A stretch of 8,915 bases of DNA from contig DHHS01000106.1 in NCBI GenBank assembly GCA_002403415.1, forward strand, positions 1 through 8,915, given 5' to 3'. Made by a program: the position numbers and the translations under genes. Source of the DNA: Sphingomonas sp. UBA4766 (GTDB taxonomy: Bacteria > Pseudomonadota > Alphaproteobacteria > Sphingomonadales > Sphingomonadaceae). The notes beneath the pieces are model-generated. The model worked only from the letters and a program-made list of their open reading frames with translations, was not told the origin of the DNA and searched no databases. Each line of letters starts with the position of its first letter. The stretch's first letter is position 1. Shown here piece after piece: positions 7,144 through 8,915 of this stretch.

Positions 7144-8915
7144 GGCGTTGGCTCCGCTTTGGGGGTGGGGAGCAGCTTCTTCAGCGTGTCGCGCGTCGAC
7201 CGGCGCACGATCACGAAGAACAGCGGGATGTAGAAAATCGCCAGCACCGTCGCCGTCAGCATGCCGCCAATCACCGCCGTGCCAATCGCAATGCGGGCAT
7301 TGGCGCCCGCGCCGCTCGACACGGCCAGCGGCAACACGCCAAAGATGAACGCAAAGCTCGTCATCAAAATCGGGCGAAGACGGATGCGCGCAGCCTCAAT
7401 CGCGGCGTCGATGACGCGTGCGCCGCGCTTTTCGGCCTGTTCGGCAAATTCGATGATGAGAATGGCGTTCTTCGCTGCCAGCCCCATCGTCGTCAGCAGG
7501 CCGATTTGCAGATAAACATCGTTGATCAGCCCGCGCAGCGTCACTGCGAACACCGCGCCCACCAGCCCCAGCGGAATGACCAGCAGCACCGCAACCGGGA
7601 TCGTCCAGCTTTCATAGAGCGCGGCCAGGCACAGGAACACGACGAGCAGCGACAGCGCATAGAGGATTGGCGCCTGGCCTGCCGACAGCCGCTCCTGAAA
7701 CGACAGCCCGGCAAGCGCCGTTGTGACGCCTGGATGTTTGCCTGCGAGCGCCTCCATCCGATCGAGCGCTTCGCCCGAACTGCGGCCCGCCGCAGGTTGG
7801 CCCGAAAATTCGTAAGAGGCGATGCCGTTGAACCGAGCGAGCGAGGGCGGGGCGGCCGACCAGCTTGTCCGCGCAAAGGCCGAAAACGGCGCCATCGACC
7901 CGTCGCTTGCGCGCACAAACCACTGCGCCAGATCCTCTGGCGCGTGGCGATAGGGCGCGTCCCCTTGCACAAACACGCGCTTCACCCGCCCGCGATCGTT
8001 GAAATCATTGACATAACGACCGCCCCACGCGGTCGATAGCGTCGAATTCACATCGCTTTGCGACAGGCCCATGATCTGCATCTTCGCTTGATCCAGATCG
8101 ACTTTCAGTGTCGGCTGGTCGTCAAGGTCGGTCAGCCGCACCTGCGCCAGCACAGGATCGGCAAGCGCTTCGGCCAAAATCTCGTCGCGCGCGGCCTTGA
8201 ATGCCTCACGCGATAGACCGCCGGTATTCAGCAGCTCGAGCGTGAAGCCGTTCGACTGGCCCAGCCCCCGGATGGCACCGGGCACCAGCACATTGACGCG
8301 GGCATCGCGAAAGCCCTGAAACGCCTTGGTCGCGCGCTCGGCAATCGCGTCGGCGCTGTTGGCGTGGCCATGGCGCTCGGCCCAGTCGGTCAGCGCGACG
8401 AACCCGCGCCCCTGGTTTTGCCCCGCCGGGCCGCCGCCGCCACCGCCGCCGACCGTGAGCAATGCCTTCACATTGGCGCGTTCATCGCCCAGGAAATAGC
8501 GCTCCACCCGCTCCTGCACCGCGCTGGTACGCGCTTGGGTGGCACCGGGCGGGAGGGTGAATTGCAACTGGACGCCGCCCTGATCCTCGGTCGGGAGAAA
8601 CCCGGTGGGCAACCGCGCGAACAAGATCATCAGGATCGCGGCGACACCTGCATAAATCAACAAAAACAATAACCTGCGGTCGACAATCCGGGGAATCGCG
8701 CCGACATAGCGCGCGGTCATGGCGGCAAAGCCGCGGTTGAACCCGTCGCGCGCCGCGATTGCCCAGCGCGGCCCCGCAGCACCGGCCTGCCGCTTGAGCA
8801 GCGTCGATGTCAGCGCCGGTGACAGCACCAGCGCCACCACCACCGACAACATCATCGCGGCGATGATCGTGATCGAAAACTGCCGGTAAATCACCCCCGT
8901 TGATCCGCCGAAAAA
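7140..8915 (-). CDS. RND multidrug efflux pump, AcrB/MexB-type (HAE1), C-terminal 591 residues
   Basis: This is the inner-membrane proton-driven pump of the tripartite system. The window holds the last 591 residues; the N-terminal part, including TM4 with the proton-relay aspartates, lies beyond 8915. The frame is open to the edge and begins FFGGSTGVIYRQFSI, matching AcrB from about residue 458, and the remaining length agrees with AcrB's 1049. In order: TM6, TM7 (LLFLLIYAGVAAILMILFA), the second large periplasmic loop (from FLPTEDQGG to about LSFQERLSAGQAP), then TM8-TM12. Lys482 in GLAAKNAILIIEFA, and Arg512 and Thr519 in RIRLRPILMT, match the AcrB proton-relay residues Lys940, Arg971 and Thr978. 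YVNDFNDRGRVKRVFVQ and SFQERLSAGQAP are HAE1 signatures. Odd point: the switch loop of the drug path is seven glycines (residues 156-162), while the next aromatic, Phe172 (AcrB F628), is kept. An internal GTG at 8894 is not the start. The adaptor gene is expected upstream. Confidence 0.94.
   Translation of the reverse strand, partial: FFGGSTGVIYRQFSITIIAAMMLSVVVALVLSPALTSTLLKRQAGAAGPRWAIAARDGFNRGFAAMTARYVGAIPRIVDRRLLFLLIYAGVAAILMILFARLPTGFLPTEDQGGVQLQFTLPPGATQARTSAVQERVERYFLGDERANVKALLTVGGGGGGGPAGQNQGRGFVALTDWAERHGHANSADAIAERATKAFQGFRDARVNVLVPGAIRGLGQSNGFTLELLNTGGLSREAFKAARDEILAEALADPVLAQVRLTDLDDQPTLKVDLDQAKMQIMGLSQSDVNSTLSTAWGGRYVNDFNDRGRVKRVFVQGDAPYRHAPEDLAQWFVRASDGSMAPFSAFARTSWSAAPPSLARFNGIASYEFSGQPAAGRSSGEALDRMEALAGKHPGVTTALAGLSFQERLSAGQAPILYALSLLVVFLCLAALYESWTIPVAVLLVIPLGLVGAVFAVTLRGLINDVYLQIGLLTTMGLAAKNAILIIEFAEQAEKRGARVIDAAIEAARIRLRPILMTSFAFIFGVLPLAVSSGAGANARIAIGTAVIGGMLTATVLAIFYIPLFFVIVRRSTRDTLKKLLPTPKAEPTP
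7152..7155 (-). promoter_or_regulatory. Shine-Dalgarno GGAG for the outer-membrane channel gene
   Basis: On the - strand GGAG lies 8 bases before GTG 7143, inside the last codons of the pump gene. It supports the GTG start, which also gives the intact lipoprotein signal, and fits translational coupling through the GTGA stop/start overlap. Confidence 0.6.

Noticed and set aside
6397..8039. Long + strand open frames (278 and 331 codons) opposite the efflux genes
   Set aside because: The sense genes on the - strand match RND pump and OprM families throughout. The + strand translations look like codon-bias shadows with no recognisable motif.
8892..8894. GTG as start of the RND pump gene
   Set aside because: The frame stays open to the window edge with conserved AcrB-like residues (FFGGSTG) upstream, so this GTG is an internal valine and the gene is cut by the window.

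Overview
The window is dense, high-GC coding DNA from an alphaproteobacterium. The best guess is a sphingomonad (Sphingomonas/Sphingopyxis-like), from protein style, GC bias and gene order; this is inference and was not tested by a search. There are five protein-coding genes, one cut by the right edge, and no RNA gene, insertion sequence, CRISPR array or attachment site that I can support. The only gap over 20 bases is a 91-base spacer.

Left part (3-5707, + strand): a complete imuA-imuB-dnaE2 cassette, the SOS-type mutagenic translesion synthesis module used by many bacteria that lack Pol V. ImuA is a RecA-like protein with no Walker A motif. ImuB is a catalytically dead Y-family polymerase homologue that scaffolds the complex and should carry the sliding-clamp contact. 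DnaE2 is the error-prone C-family polymerase with all three catalytic aspartates. imuA and imuB overlap by 98 bases. imuB and dnaE2 are separated by a 91-base spacer with a short C/T-rich repeat and no clear ribosome binding site. The cassette's promoter, and any LexA box, lie to the left of the window.

Right part (5704-8915, - strand): the distal end of an RND multidrug efflux operon. The C-terminal half of an AcrB/MexB-type (HAE1) inner-membrane pump is followed, with a GTGA overlap, by a complete OprM/NodT-type outer-membrane channel lipoprotein. The periplasmic adaptor gene is not in view and is expected beyond position 8915.

The two operons converge and share a TTAA in which each strand's stop codon lies, so there is no intergenic room for a terminator between them. 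I see no wholly new system. The points most worth a second look are a seven-glycine run replacing the aromatic switch loop of the RND pump, the overlapping convergent ends of dnaE2 and the efflux gene, the unusual imuB-dnaE2 junction, and the degenerate active-site and clamp-binding motifs of the mutasome proteins.
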